From the NCBI RefSeq assembly GCF_900176645.1, contig NZ_FXAN01000065.1, positions 1-46,930 of the forward strand: DNA of 46,930 bases, read 5' to 3'. Below the pieces are notes generated by a model. The model did no database searches. It worked only from the letters and a program-made list of their open reading frames with translations, and was not told the origin of the DNA. The position numbers were made by a program, and so were the translations under genes. Of this stretch, positions 33,774 to 41,432 are shown one piece after another. The DNA is from Burkholderia singularis. Lineage in GTDB: Bacteria > Pseudomonadota > Gammaproteobacteria > Burkholderiales > Burkholderiaceae. Within the stretch, counting starts at the first letter, position 1. The number at the start of each line of letters is the position of its first letter.

Positions 33774-34733
33774 TTAAGCGCGAATTCCCAGGCGGGCTTT
33801 CGCTTCGTCGTACTCGCGCTTCAGGCGCCCGACCAGTTCCGCGACGCTCGGCACGTCGTCCATCAGGCCGACGCCTTGCCCCGCACCCCAGATGTCCTTC
33901 CACGCCTTCGACTTGTCGTTGCCGAAATTCATCTTCGATTTGTCGGCGACCGGCAGTGCTTCCGGATCGAGGCCCGCGTTCACGATGCTCTCGCGAATGT
34001 AGTTGCCGTGCACGCCGGTGAAGAGATTCGTGTAGATGATGTCGGCGGATTTCGCATCGACGATTGCGCGCTTGTAATCGTCCACCGCGTGCGCTTCCTG
34101 CGTCGCGATGAAGCGCGTGCCTATGTACGCGAGATCGGCGCCCATTGCCTGCGCGGCGAGGATCGAGCCGCCGTTGGCGATCGAGCCGGATAGCACGATC
34201 GGGCCGTCGAAGATCTTGCGCACTTCGCCGACGAGCGCGAACGGCGACGTCGTGCCCGCATGGCCGCCCGCGCCTGCCGCGACGAGGATGAGGCCGTCGA
34301 CTCCCGCTTCGAGCGCTTTTTGGGCATGCCTCAGATTGATGACGTCGTGCAGCACGATGCCGCCGTAGCTGTGGACGGCGTCGACGATTTCGCGTGCGGG
34401 TGCGCGCAGGCTGGTGATGAAGATCGGCACCTTGTGATCGACGCAGACGCGGATATCGTGCTCGAGCCGCACGTTCGACTGGTGGACGATCTGGTTGACG
34501 GCGATCGGCCCGATCACTGCGTCGGGGTGCGCGGCTTTGTGCTCGGCGAGCTGCGCTTGCAATTGCGTGAGCCATTCGTCGAGCAATTCGGCGGGCCGTG
34601 CGTTGAGGGCGGGAAACGAGCCGACGATGCCCGCCTTGCATTGTGCCAGCACGAGTTCAGGATAGCTGACGATGAACATCGGCGAAGCGATCACGGGCAG
34701 CGCGAGTTGTTGCAGAACGGCAGGCAGGGCCAT
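33774..34733 (-). CDS. Nitronate monooxygenase-family FMN protein (319 aa)
   Basis: This is an FMN-binding TIM-barrel protein of the 2-nitropropane dioxygenase/nitronate monooxygenase family. Visible are Pro-Val-Ile-Ala-Ser-Pro-Met-Phe near the start, Gly-Ile-Val-Gly-Ser-Phe-Pro-Ala-Leu-Asn, Val-Ala-Ala-Gly-Ala-Gly-Gly-His-Ala-Gly (phosphate loop and candidate catalytic His), and Ala-Tyr-Ile-Gly-Thr-Arg-Phe. True members oxidise toxic alkyl nitronates such as propionate-3-nitronate, but some homologues are quinone reductases, so the substrate is not certain. GGAG lies just before the ATG. Immediately upstream lies a 93-bp hairpin repeat array, and beyond it a divergent dehalogenase-like gene. 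Confidence 0.8.
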   Translation of the reverse strand: MALPAVLQQLALPVIASPMFIVSYPELVLAQCKAGIVGSFPALNARPAELLDEWLTQLQAQLAEHKAAHPDAVIGPIAVNQIVHQSNVRLEHDIRVCVDHKVPIFITSLRAPAREIVDAVHSYGGIVLHDVINLRHAQKALEAGVDGLILVAAGAGGHAGTTSPFALVGEVRKIFDGPIVLSGSIANGGSILAAQAMGADLAYIGTRFIATQEAHAVDDYKRAIVDAKSADIIYTNLFTGVHGNYIRESIVNAGLDPEALPVADKSKMNFGNDKSKAWKDIWGAGQGVGLMDDVPSVAELVGRLKREYDEAKARLGIRA

Positions 34734-34746
34734 ATGTGTCTCCGGT

Positions 34747-35110
34747 GTCGACCAGAGTTAGCGCTTTAGCGCTTACTCTGGTCCCATGCCGCGGATAGCG
34801 GGAGTAGGCGCTTTAGCGCCTTACACCCGCCCCGCAGCGGTCGACCAGAGTTAGCGCTTTAGCGCTTACTCTGGTCCCATGCCGCGGATAGCGGGAGTAG
34901 GCGCTTTAGCGCCTTACACCCGCCCCGCAGCGGTCGACCAGAGTTAGCGCTTTAGCATTGACTCTGGTCCCATGCCGCGGATAGCGGGAGTAGGCGCTTC
35001 AGCGCCTTACACCCGCCCCGCGGCGGTCGACCAGAGTTAGCGCTTTAGCGTTGACTCCGGCTCCATGCCACGAGCCGAAGGTAGCGCTTCGGCACTCACT
35101 TGTGGCCCGT
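34747..35110. repeat. Tandem 93-bp repeat array with two hairpins per unit (3 full units and a diverged partial)
   Basis: Copies begin at 34747, 34840, 34933 and 35026, an exact 93-base period. Units 1 and 2 are identical, unit 3 carries a few changes, and unit 4 is strongly diverged and partial. Each unit holds a long stem (CCAGAGT...ACTCTGG with AGCGCT inside) and a second stem (CGGG-AGTA-GGCGC...GCGCC). In unit 4 the second stem is replaced by a different sequence (GCCGAAG...CTTCGGC) that still folds, so structure seems conserved. It ends 14 bases before the nitronate monooxygenase start codon. Confidence 0.9.
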
Positions 35111-35240
35111 GGCGGTTGTTGTTGCGCGCGCGATGACAAAGCGCATCGTATCGTTCGTGGCGCACGGGCATTCCGGCAGGATCGGACGGATCGAATGCGG
35201 TCGGGCCGGATACGCATTAGTGGCAAATTAACACGAACGG

Positions 35241-35253
35241 TCGTGCCATTATA
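35241..35253 (-). promoter_or_regulatory. Consensus -10 on the minus strand upstream of the repeat array
   Basis: A perfect TATAAT (35253-35248, minus) with no clear -35 could start a transcript near 35241. That transcript would cross the whole repeat array before the nitronate monooxygenase gene, giving a leader of about 500 nt. Nearby, TGAG-TG-CTCA (about 35297-35306) is a possible operator for the divergent gene. Confidence 0.35.
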
Positions 35254-35392
35254 GGCATGCTTAACAAAATGCGCTGCGGCCGGGGCCCTGTCGAATGAGT
35301 GCTCAGTTTCTATGTTTTGCGCACCGGCGCGCGCGATGCGCGACAACCGCACTTCTACAATATCAAGCACAACGATTCTAGAGAACAAGACC

Positions 35393-36286
35393 ATGTCGTT
35401 TGAGGCGTTCGCACCGTTTCGCGTGACGGTGCAAGATGTCGATATTTTCGGCGTCAAAGGAGGCACGGGGCCGCCCCTTTTGTTGCTTCACGGGCACCCG
35501 CAGACGCACATGATTTGGCATCGTGTCGCCGTGACGCTCGCCAGGCATTTCACCGTGATCGCCACGGATCTGCGCGGCTACGGCGCCTCGAGTAAGCCGG
35601 CGGGCGATGCGCGGCATGCGTGTTACTCGAAGCGCACGATGGCGGCTGATCAGGTGGCCGTGATGCGTCACTTCGGCTTTCCCCGCTTCTACGTGTGCGC
35701 GCACGATCGCGGCGCGCGCGTTGCGCACCGGATGGCGCTCGATCATCGCGATGCGGTCGAGCGCATGCTGCTGCTCGACATCGCGCCGACGCTGGCGATG
35801 TACGAGCGCACCGACCGCGCGTTTGCGACCGCTTATTTTCACTGGTTCTTTCTGATACAGCCCGAGCCGTTGCCCGAGACGCTGATCGGCGGTCATACCG
35901 ATGCGTATATCGACGCGGTGATGGCGCATCGCTCGGCCGGGCTCGCGCCGTTCTCGCCGCAGGCGCTGCAGGCGTATCGCGACGCATTGCGCCAGCCGGG
36001 CGCGGTGCATGCGATGTGCGAGGACTACCGGGCGTCCGCGACGATCGATCTCGAGCACGACCGCGCGGATCTCGAGCGCGGCAACAAGCTTGTATGCCCG
36101 CTGCGCGTGCTGTGGGGCGAGGAAGGCGTAGTCGGACGTTTGTTCGATCCGCTCGACGAATGGCGGCGCGTGGCGCGTGACGTGAGCGGCCGCGCGATCG
36201 CATGCGGCCACTACATTCCGGAAGAAGCGCCCGTCGCGTTGATCGATGAGGCGTTGGCGTTCTTCGAGGCAAGCGAGCCCGTGTGA
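35393..36286 (+). CDS. Alpha/beta hydrolase, fluoroacetate-dehalogenase-like (297 aa)
   Basis: This is a haloacid/epoxide-hydrolase-type alpha/beta hydrolase. The nucleophile is Asp105 in His-Asp-Arg-Gly, not Ser, with Asp129 and His273 completing the triad. Arg106 and Arg109 match the carboxylate-binding arginines. His150-Trp151 and Tyr212 match the trio that holds the leaving fluoride in known fluoroacetate dehalogenases. The oxyanion motif His-Gly-His-Pro-Gln (33-37) and the flanking Asp-Leu-Arg-Gly-Tyr-Gly-Ala-Ser-Ser-Lys-Pro are family-typical. Start ATG 35393 gives the normal family length. The substrate should be a short 2-haloacid such as fluoroacetate (EC 3.8.1.3), inferred from residues only. 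Confidence 0.8.
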   Translation: MSFEAFAPFRVTVQDVDIFGVKGGTGPPLLLLHGHPQTHMIWHRVAVTLARHFTVIATDLRGYGASSKPAGDARHACYSKRTMAADQVAVMRHFGFPRFYVCAHDRGARVAHRMALDHRDAVERMLLLDIAPTLAMYERTDRAFATAYFHWFFLIQPEPLPETLIGGHTDAYIDAVMAHRSAGLAPFSPQALQAYRDALRQPGAVHAMCEDYRASATIDLEHDRADLERGNKLVCPLRVLWGEEGVVGRLFDPLDEWRRVARDVSGRAIACGHYIPEEAPVALIDEALAFFEASEPV

Positions 36287-36302
36287 CAGGGCGCGGCAAA
36301 CG

Positions 36303-36791
36303 TCAGTCGCCGTCGGTCGACAGCGGCGGCAGGCGCCGCGCAACGGGTGTCGACTTGACGATCGCGGTGCTCGTTTCCGCCCGCTCGGTCACCTTCGCGA
36401 GTATTTCGTCGAGCTGCTCGATCGAGCGCAGATAGAGACGGCAGACGAAGCAGTCGTCGCCCGTGACCTTGTCGCATTCGACGAACTCGGGAATGCGGCG
36501 CAGCAATTCCTCGACCAGATGAAGCTGGCCGGGCAGCGGTTTGACGCGCACGATCGCTTGCAGCGTGTAGCCGAGCGCGCGCGGATCGAGTTCGACCGTG
36601 AAGCGCGTGATCACCCCTTGCGCGTCGAGCCGGCGCAGACGTTCGGCCGTGCTCGGCGCGGACAGCCCGATGCGCCGCGCAAGCTCGCTGACGCTCAGGC
36701 GCGCGTCGTCGGCGAGTGCGCGCAGCAACTCGCGGTCGAGCGCGTCGAGCGGGCTCGCCGGATGCGTGGTCGATGAAAGGCGTTTTTGCAT
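36303..36791 (-). CDS. Lrp/AsnC-family transcriptional regulator (162 aa)
   Basis: It has an N-terminal helix-turn-helix (Leu-Asp-Arg-Glu-Leu-Leu-Arg-Ala-Leu; Ser-Val-Ser-Glu-Leu-Ala-Arg-Arg-Ile-Gly-Leu-Ser) followed by the RAM ligand-binding fold (Ala-Ile-Val-Arg-Val-Lys-Pro-Leu-Pro-Gly; Thr-Gly-Asp-Asp-Cys-Phe-Val-Cys-Arg). Lrp-type regulators sense amino acids and often control a divergent exporter. The EamA transporter gene 111 bases away in the opposite direction is the likely target. Confidence 0.9.
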   Translation of the reverse strand: MQKRLSSTTHPASPLDALDRELLRALADDARLSVSELARRIGLSAPSTAERLRRLDAQGVITRFTVELDPRALGYTLQAIVRVKPLPGQLHLVEELLRRIPEFVECDKVTGDDCFVCRLYLRSIEQLDEILAKVTERAETSTAIVKSTPVARRLPPLSTDGD

Positions 36792-36902
36792 ATTGACCTT
36801 CGTTTCAAAGGTGCAGCGGCGTCTTTTTCTCAGTTTAGCGATAGAGATGCGCGATGCAAGTCTCTAAAATCGAAGCCAGACCTTTGCATTGGGTGAATTC
36901 AA

Positions 36903-37805
36903 ATGGCTTCGAACGAAATGCGCCGCGGTGCGCTGGAGATGGTGCTTGCGATGCTGATGTCCGGGACGATCGGCTGGCTGGTCGTGTCGTCGCAGCAGCA
37001 TTTGATGAACGTGGTGTTTTTCCGTTGCCTGTTCGGCGGGGCGACGATGCTCGTCGTCTGCGCGGCGCTGGGTCTGTTGCGCCGCGACCTGTTTCGCGCG
37101 CGCACGGTCGCGCTCGCTGCGCTCAGCAGCGTCACGATTGTCGCGAACTGGGTGCTGCTGTTCGCCGCGTATTCACGCGCGTCCATTTCGATGGCCACGG
37201 CGGTCTACAACACGCAGCCGTTCATGCTCGTCGCGCTCGGCGCGCTGATCTTCCGCGAGCGTCTCACCGTATCGACCATCGCGTGGCTTGCGATCGCATT
37301 TGCGGGCCTGGTGTGCGTCGTGCGGGTCGAGCCCGCGGTGCTCGCGCTGCCCGGCCAGTATCTGGAAGGCGTTGCGCTCGCGCTCGGCGCGGCGTTTCTC
37401 TACGCGGTGTCGTCGATCGTCACGAAGCGTCTGAAGGGCACGCCGCCGCATCTGCTCGCGCTGTTCCAGACGGGTGTCGGCATGCTGCTGCTCGCGCCGT
37501 TCGCTCACTTCGACGCGTTGCCCGCGACGCCGATGCAATGGTTCGATCTCGTCGTGCTCGGCGTCGTCAACACGGGTGTGATGTACGTGCTGTTGTACGG
37601 CGCGATTCAGAAGCTGCCGACCGCGACGATCGGCGCGCTGTCGTTCGTCTATCCGGTTGTCGCGATCGTCGTCGATCGGTTCGCGTTCGGGCAGACGCTC
37701 GCATGGAGCCAGGTATTCGGCGCGGTGTTGATCCTGCTCGCGGCGGCCGGCGTGAATCTCGGATGGCGCATCGTGCCGGCGCGGCGTGTTGCGGTGCGCA
37801 ACTGA
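36903..37805 (+). CDS. EamA/DMT-family transporter (300 aa)
   Basis: It has ten predicted transmembrane helices in two homologous EamA halves, with the typical Thr-Ala-Val-Tyr-Asn-Thr-Gln-Pro-Phe (about residues 99-107) in the first. The second half repeats the pattern (Gly-Ala-Leu-Ser-Phe-Val-Tyr-Pro-Val-Val-Ala). Members export amino acids or other small metabolites. The divergent Lrp-type regulator suggests an amino-acid-responsive exporter (inference). A strong terminator lies 147 bases downstream, after a possible small RNA. Confidence 0.9.
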   Translation: MASNEMRRGALEMVLAMLMSGTIGWLVVSSQQHLMNVVFFRCLFGGATMLVVCAALGLLRRDLFRARTVALAALSSVTIVANWVLLFAAYSRASISMATAVYNTQPFMLVALGALIFRERLTVSTIAWLAIAFAGLVCVVRVEPAVLALPGQYLEGVALALGAAFLYAVSSIVTKRLKGTPPHLLALFQTGVGMLLLAPFAHFDALPATPMQWFDLVVLGVVNTGVMYVLLYGAIQKLPTATIGALSFVYPVVAIVVDRFAFGQTLAWSQVFGAVLILLAAAGVNLGWRIVPARRVAVRN

Positions 37806-37916
37806 CCGTGCGGCAGGGAGCGGGACAGTGAAGCGCAAGCCGTGTGGGACGGCGCAAGAAAATTGTAGGGAAACTCCTGATGCGGTGCAGCGAGTGGGCG
37901 TCGTATCATGGAGCAT

Positions 37917-37986
37917 GACGTTGATCACGTCGACAGAATTCTCTTATGCACGCCGTTCGCCTGTTGGGGCGAACGGCTTTTTTTTT
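37917..37986 (+). ncRNA. Candidate small RNA of about 70 nt ending in a strong terminator
   Basis: A -10-like TATCAT (37904-37909) precedes a possible start at about 37916-37917. The RNA would begin with a short stem (GACGT-TGATC-ACGTC, 37917-37931), an AU-rich single-stranded linker, then the terminator stem-loop and U-tail. This is the usual plan of Hfq-dependent sRNAs. No good -35 is visible. The alternative is that this is just the 3' end of the EamA transcript. Confidence 0.35.
37952..37986 (+). terminator. Strong rho-independent terminator
   Basis: A 10-bp perfect stem (GCCGTTCGCC/GGCGAACGGC, 37952-37977) with a 6-base loop is followed by nine T. It ends either the EamA transcript or an independent small RNA. 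Confidence 0.9.
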
Positions 37987-38078
37987 CGAATGCCGATGCG
38001 TGCGCCGTCAGGTTGACGCACGACGCCTGCCCGCGTGCCACCCGTGCGGCCATTACATCCGGATCGGCCGCCGGCCGA

Positions 38079-38291
38079 TTACCGGCGCGCGGCGAGTCGG
38101 GCCAGCACCGCGCGTTTCGCGTCGTCGTCGAAGCTGCGCCAGCCGGCAATCTCGTCGCGCGTGCGGCGGCAGCCGGCGCACCAGCCGGTCAGCTCGTCGA
38201 TCCTGCATACGTTCGTGCACGGCGACGGCACGCCGGCATTGACCGCATGCGCCTGCGGGCCGGCGCGGCGTTGTGTCGTCGTTTCGCTCAT
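38079..38291 (-). CDS. DUF1289 small Cys-rich protein (70 aa)
   Basis: The DUF1289 core is visible as Pro-Ser-Pro-Cys-Thr-Asn-Val-Cys and Gly-Trp-Cys-Ala-Gly-Cys-Arg-Arg-Thr, a four-cysteine set that probably binds a metal ion, followed by Asp-Glu-Ile-Ala-Gly-Trp. Function is unknown. ATG 38291 overlaps the stop of the YbaK gene as ATGA, so the two are translationally coupled; DUF1289 genes often sit beside small enzymes in this way. Confidence 0.85.
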   Translation of the reverse strand: MSETTTQRRAGPQAHAVNAGVPSPCTNVCRIDELTGWCAGCRRTRDEIAGWRSFDDDAKRAVLARLAARR

Positions 38292-38794
38292 GCCGGGTCG
38301 CGCACGGCGATTTCGGCGATGGGCGCGCCCGTCAGCGCGACGAGTTCCTGCGGCGACAAATTGAACACCGCATGCGGATGGCCGGCCGCCGCCCACAGGC
38401 TGTCGAGTTCGAGCAGATCGCGATCGATCAGCGTGACGGGCTCGACGAGATGGCCGACCGGGCACACGCCGCCGATCGCGTAGCCGGTGTGGTCGCGGAC
38501 GAACTTCGCATCGGCGCGGCCGATGTTGCCAACATGCGCGGCGACCTTCTTCTCGTCGACGCGGTTCGCGCCGCTCGCGACGACGAGCACCGGCGCGCTG
38601 TCGGCACGACGGCGAAACAGAATCGATTTCGCGATCTGCGCGACCGAGCAGCCGAGGCCTGCGGCTGCTTCGGCCGAGGTCTTGCCGGTTTCCTCGAGCA
38701 TGACGATGTCCTTCGCATGGCCGCGCTCACGCAGCAAAAGCGCGACGCGGCGCGCGGAATCGGGGAGCTGGTCGAGGGGAGCTGGATGTGGCAT
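38288..38794 (-). CDS. YbaK/EbsC-type aminoacyl-tRNA deacylase (168 aa)
   Basis: This is a small editing-domain protein of the YbaK/ProX family, which hydrolyses mischarged tRNA (for example Cys-tRNA-Pro). The core includes Ala-Lys-Ser-Ile-Leu-Phe-Arg, with the catalytic-site Lys, then Val-Val-Ala-Ser-Gly-Ala-Asn-Arg-Val-Asp and Gly-Gly-Val-Cys-Pro-Val-Gly-His. The Gly-x-Cys-Pro-x-Gly-His form suggests the broader EbsC-like subgroup rather than strict YbaK, so specificity is open. It is the first gene of a coupled pair with the DUF1289 protein and lies downstream of the HMG-CoA lyase gene on the same strand. Confidence 0.85.
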   Translation of the reverse strand: MPHPAPLDQLPDSARRVALLLRERGHAKDIVMLEETGKTSAEAAAGLGCSVAQIAKSILFRRRADSAPVLVVASGANRVDEKKVAAHVGNIGRADAKFVRDHTGYAIGGVCPVGHLVEPVTLIDRDLLELDSLWAAAGHPHAVFNLSPQELVALTGAPIAEIAVRDPA

Positions 38795-38863
38795 GACGAT
38801 GGCTTTGCTGGGTTTGAGTGATTGGAGTGGTTCGATCGATCCGAATAACGGGGCGGGGGCGCG

Positions 38864-39799
38864 TCATGCGCACGCGGGCGGCTCGTCGGCGCTCGCGCGT
38901 TGCTTGGCGAGCAGCGCGCGGCCCGCGCGCGACACATTCGCGCGGCCGATTGCGTTCGAGATGAAATCGCCGGTGGCGACCACCGCGTCGAGATCGACGC
39001 CGGTCTCGATGCCCAGGCCGCGCATCAGGTACAGCACGTCTTCCGTCGCGACGTTGCCGGTCGCACCCTTCGCATATGGGCAGCCGCCGAGGCCCGCGAC
39101 CGACGCGTGGAAGATCGTGATGCCTTCGAGAAGCGCCGCGTAGATATTGGCGAGCGCTTGCCCATAGGTGTCGTGGAAGTGGCCCGACAGCCGCTCGCGC
39201 GGGAATACCTTCGCGACCGTGTCGAGCACGGCGCGCGTCTGTGCCGGCGTGCCGACGCCTATCGTGTCGGCGATGTCGATCTCGTCGCAGCCGAGCGCGG
39301 CGAGCCGCTCGACGACGTCGACGACCGCCGCGACCGGCACGTCGCCCTGGTACGGGCAGCCGAGCGCGCACGATACGCTCGCGCGCAGCCGCACGCCCGC
39401 TTCCTTCGCCGCGCGCGCGACGGGCTCGAAGCGCGCGATGCTCTCGGCGATGCTGCAGTTGATATTGCGCTGCGAGAACGCCTCGCTTGCCGCGCCGAAG
39501 ATCACCACTTCGTCGGCGCGCGCGGCGAGCGCGTTCTCGAAGCCTTTCAGGTTCGGGGTCAGCGCCGAGTAGATCGTGCCCGCGCAGCGTTCGATGCCGG
39601 CCATCACGTCGGCGCCGTCGGCCATCTGCGGCACCCATTTCGGCGATACGAACGACGCCGCCTCGACATTGCGAAAGCCGGCACGCGAGAGCCGGTTCAC
39701 GAGTTCGATCTTGACGTCGGTGGGGACGAACGCCTTTTCGTTTTGCAGCCCGTCGCGCGGGCCGACTTCGACGATCTTGACGGAAGAGGGCAGCGTCAT
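38864..39799 (-). CDS. mvaB: Hydroxymethylglutaryl-CoA lyase (311 aa)
   Basis: It cleaves HMG-CoA to acetoacetate and acetyl-CoA, the last step of leucine degradation. This is a TIM-barrel lyase with the N-terminal Glu-Val-Gly-Pro-Arg-Asp-Gly-Leu-Gln-Asn-Glu, metal ligands His207 and His209 in Gly-His-Phe-His-Asp-Thr, and the HMGL signature Gly-Leu-Gly-Gly-Cys240-Pro-Tyr-Ala-Lys-Gly-Ala-Thr-Gly-Asn with the catalytic Cys. Length is standard. The usual leucine-pathway partners (liu genes) are not next to it; a hydroxyacid reductase gene lies upstream on the same strand. Confidence 0.95.
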   Translation of the reverse strand: MTLPSSVKIVEVGPRDGLQNEKAFVPTDVKIELVNRLSRAGFRNVEAASFVSPKWVPQMADGADVMAGIERCAGTIYSALTPNLKGFENALAARADEVVIFGAASEAFSQRNINCSIAESIARFEPVARAAKEAGVRLRASVSCALGCPYQGDVPVAAVVDVVERLAALGCDEIDIADTIGVGTPAQTRAVLDTVAKVFPRERLSGHFHDTYGQALANIYAALLEGITIFHASVAGLGGCPYAKGATGNVATEDVLYLMRGLGIETGVDLDAVVATGDFISNAIGRANVSRAGRALLAKQRASADEPPACA

Positions 39800-39899
39800 G
39801 CGAGTCTCCTGAGGTGGGGGCGCCCCGGCATCGAGATGGGCGAGGGCGGGGCTTTCGCGGTGGTGGGCATGGCGTGATCGGGCTCGTGCGGTTGCGCGC

Positions 39900-40841
39900 T
39901 CAGTAGCCGCGCGCGCGATCGACCACGCCGCTGATCGGCTCGCCGCGTTCGAGCGCGGCGATCTTCTCGGCGATTTGCCGCACGGCGTCGGCGCGCAGCG
40001 TTTGCGCGGCGCAATGCGGCGTGATGGTGATGCGCGGCTCGCGCCAGAACGGATGGTGCTGCGGCAGCGGCTCGTCGGCGAAGACGTCGAGCGTCGCGGC
40101 GGCGACGCGGCCGCTCGCGAGCGCGTCGAGCAAGTCCGCTTCGACGAGATGCGCGCCGCGCGCGGCGTTGATGAGGTAGGCGCCGCGCGCGAGCTTCGAG
40201 AACGTCTGCGCGTTCAGGAGGCCGGCGGTATCGGCCGTGCTCGGCAACAGGTTCACGAGCAGTTTCACGCCGTCGGCGAATGCGTCGAACTGCGTGCGGC
40301 CGGCGAATGTCGCGATGCCGCCAAGCGTTTTCGCCGTGCGGCTGTAGCCGCGCACCGGCAGGCCGAGCGCGGCGAGCGCGTGCGCGACCTGCCGGCCGAG
40401 CGCGCCGAGGCCGAGCACGCCGACGACGAACGTGTCGCGCGGATGCGGTTCGAGCACCTGCCAGCGGCGCTCGCGCTGCAGCAACGCGTATTCGTCGAAG
40501 CGGCGCAGATAGCGCAGCGCCGCATGCGCGACGTAGTCGATCATCTGCTGCGCCATGCCGGCGTCTTCAAGGCGCACGAGCGGCACGCCGCTCGGCAGCG
40601 TGCCCGGATGATCGCGTTCGAGCGCGAGCATCGCATCGACGCCCGCGCCCAAATTGAAGATCGCCTTCAGGCCCGCGCGCGGCGCGAAGAACGCACGCGG
40701 CGCGCGCCAGACGAGCGCGTAATCGGCGGGCGCGTCGTCGCCCGGCTGCCATGCGCGCGGCTGCGCGCCGGGCAGTGTGCGCTCGATATCGCGTTGCCAG
40801 TCGCCCGCGTCGTCGTTCGGCGTATGGAGCAGGATGCGCAT
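39900..40841 (-). CDS. D-2-hydroxyacid dehydrogenase, GhrA-type glyoxylate/hydroxypyruvate reductase (313 aa)
   Basis: This is an NAD(P)H-dependent Rossmann enzyme of the D-2-hydroxyacid dehydrogenase family. It carries Gly-Val-Leu-Gly-Leu-Gly-Ala-Leu-Gly, a GhrA-like Tyr-Ser-Arg-Thr (suggesting NADPH), Asn-Ala-Ala-Arg-Gly with the catalytic Arg, and Ile-Thr-Pro-His-Cys-Ala-Ala-Gln with the catalytic His. ATG 40841 starts right at the first strand (Met-Arg-Ile-Leu-Leu-His). It lies 4 bases after the VOC gene on the same strand and 100 bases before mvaB. Confidence 0.88.
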   Translation of the reverse strand: MRILLHTPNDDAGDWQRDIERTLPGAQPRAWQPGDDAPADYALVWRAPRAFFAPRAGLKAIFNLGAGVDAMLALERDHPGTLPSGVPLVRLEDAGMAQQMIDYVAHAALRYLRRFDEYALLQRERRWQVLEPHPRDTFVVGVLGLGALGRQVAHALAALGLPVRGYSRTAKTLGGIATFAGRTQFDAFADGVKLLVNLLPSTADTAGLLNAQTFSKLARGAYLINAARGAHLVEADLLDALASGRVAAATLDVFADEPLPQHHPFWREPRITITPHCAAQTLRADAVRQIAEKIAALERGEPISGVVDRARGY

Positions 40842-40845
40842 GCGG

Positions 40846-41283
40846 CTATTTCGCGAAGAGCTGGCCGATGTCGGCGAATGCCTTGAACTCGAGCGCGTTG
40901 CCGCACGCATCCGTGAAGAACATCGTTGCTTGCTCGCCGGCTTCGCCCTTGAAGCGGATATGCGGCTCGATCAAGAAATGCGTACCGGCCGCCTTGAGCT
41001 TGTCGGCAAGCGCATGCCATTCGTCCATCGACAGCACGACGCCGAAATGGCGCACCGGAACCTCGTCGCCGTCAACCGGATTGACGGCCGAATCGCCCGC
41101 CTCGCCGGGCGCGAGATGCGCGACGAGCTGGTGGCCGAAGAAATCGAAGTCGACCCAATGTTCGGAACTGCGGCCTTCCGGGCAGCCGAGCAACTCGCCG
41201 TAGAAGCGGCGCGCCCGCTCGAGGCTCGTGACCGGAAAGGCGAGATGGAACGGGCGCAACGCGCCAGATCGCGTAGCGGACAT
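40846..41283 (-). CDS. VOC-family (glyoxalase/dioxygenase fold) protein (145 aa)
   Basis: It has two paired beta-alpha-beta-beta-beta modules. The first reads Phe-His-Leu-Ala-Phe-Pro-Val-Thr-Ser-Leu-Glu-Arg-Ala-Arg-Arg-Phe-Tyr, with His13 a probable metal ligand; the second contains Arg-His-Phe-Gly-Val-Val-Leu and the closing Phe-Thr-Asp-Ala-Cys-Gly-Asn-Ala-Leu-Glu-Phe-Lys, whose Glu is the last ligand. Substrate is unknown. It is close-coupled (4 bases) to the hydroxyacid reductase gene, so the two may act on related 2-oxo compounds. Confidence 0.85.
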   Translation of the reverse strand: MSATRSGALRPFHLAFPVTSLERARRFYGELLGCPEGRSSEHWVDFDFFGHQLVAHLAPGEAGDSAVNPVDGDEVPVRHFGVVLSMDEWHALADKLKAAGTHFLIEPHIRFKGEAGEQATMFFTDACGNALEFKAFADIGQLFAK

Positions 41284-41432
41284 GCGGTGTCTCCTCATCG
41301 GAAGCTGACATTCTACGGTTTTGTCGCGCCGCGCGTCGCGGGCCGTCGAAATGCAAAGCACAAAAAATTGGTTCGCCGCGCGCGTGACGCGCGTGAGAAT
41401 CGTCACCAAGCTCCTAGTTTGGCGAGGGACAC

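Noticed and set aside
34747..35110. CRISPR array
   Set aside because: The period is 93 bp with near-identical full units and no variable spacers, and no cas genes are nearby; it is a structural tandem repeat.
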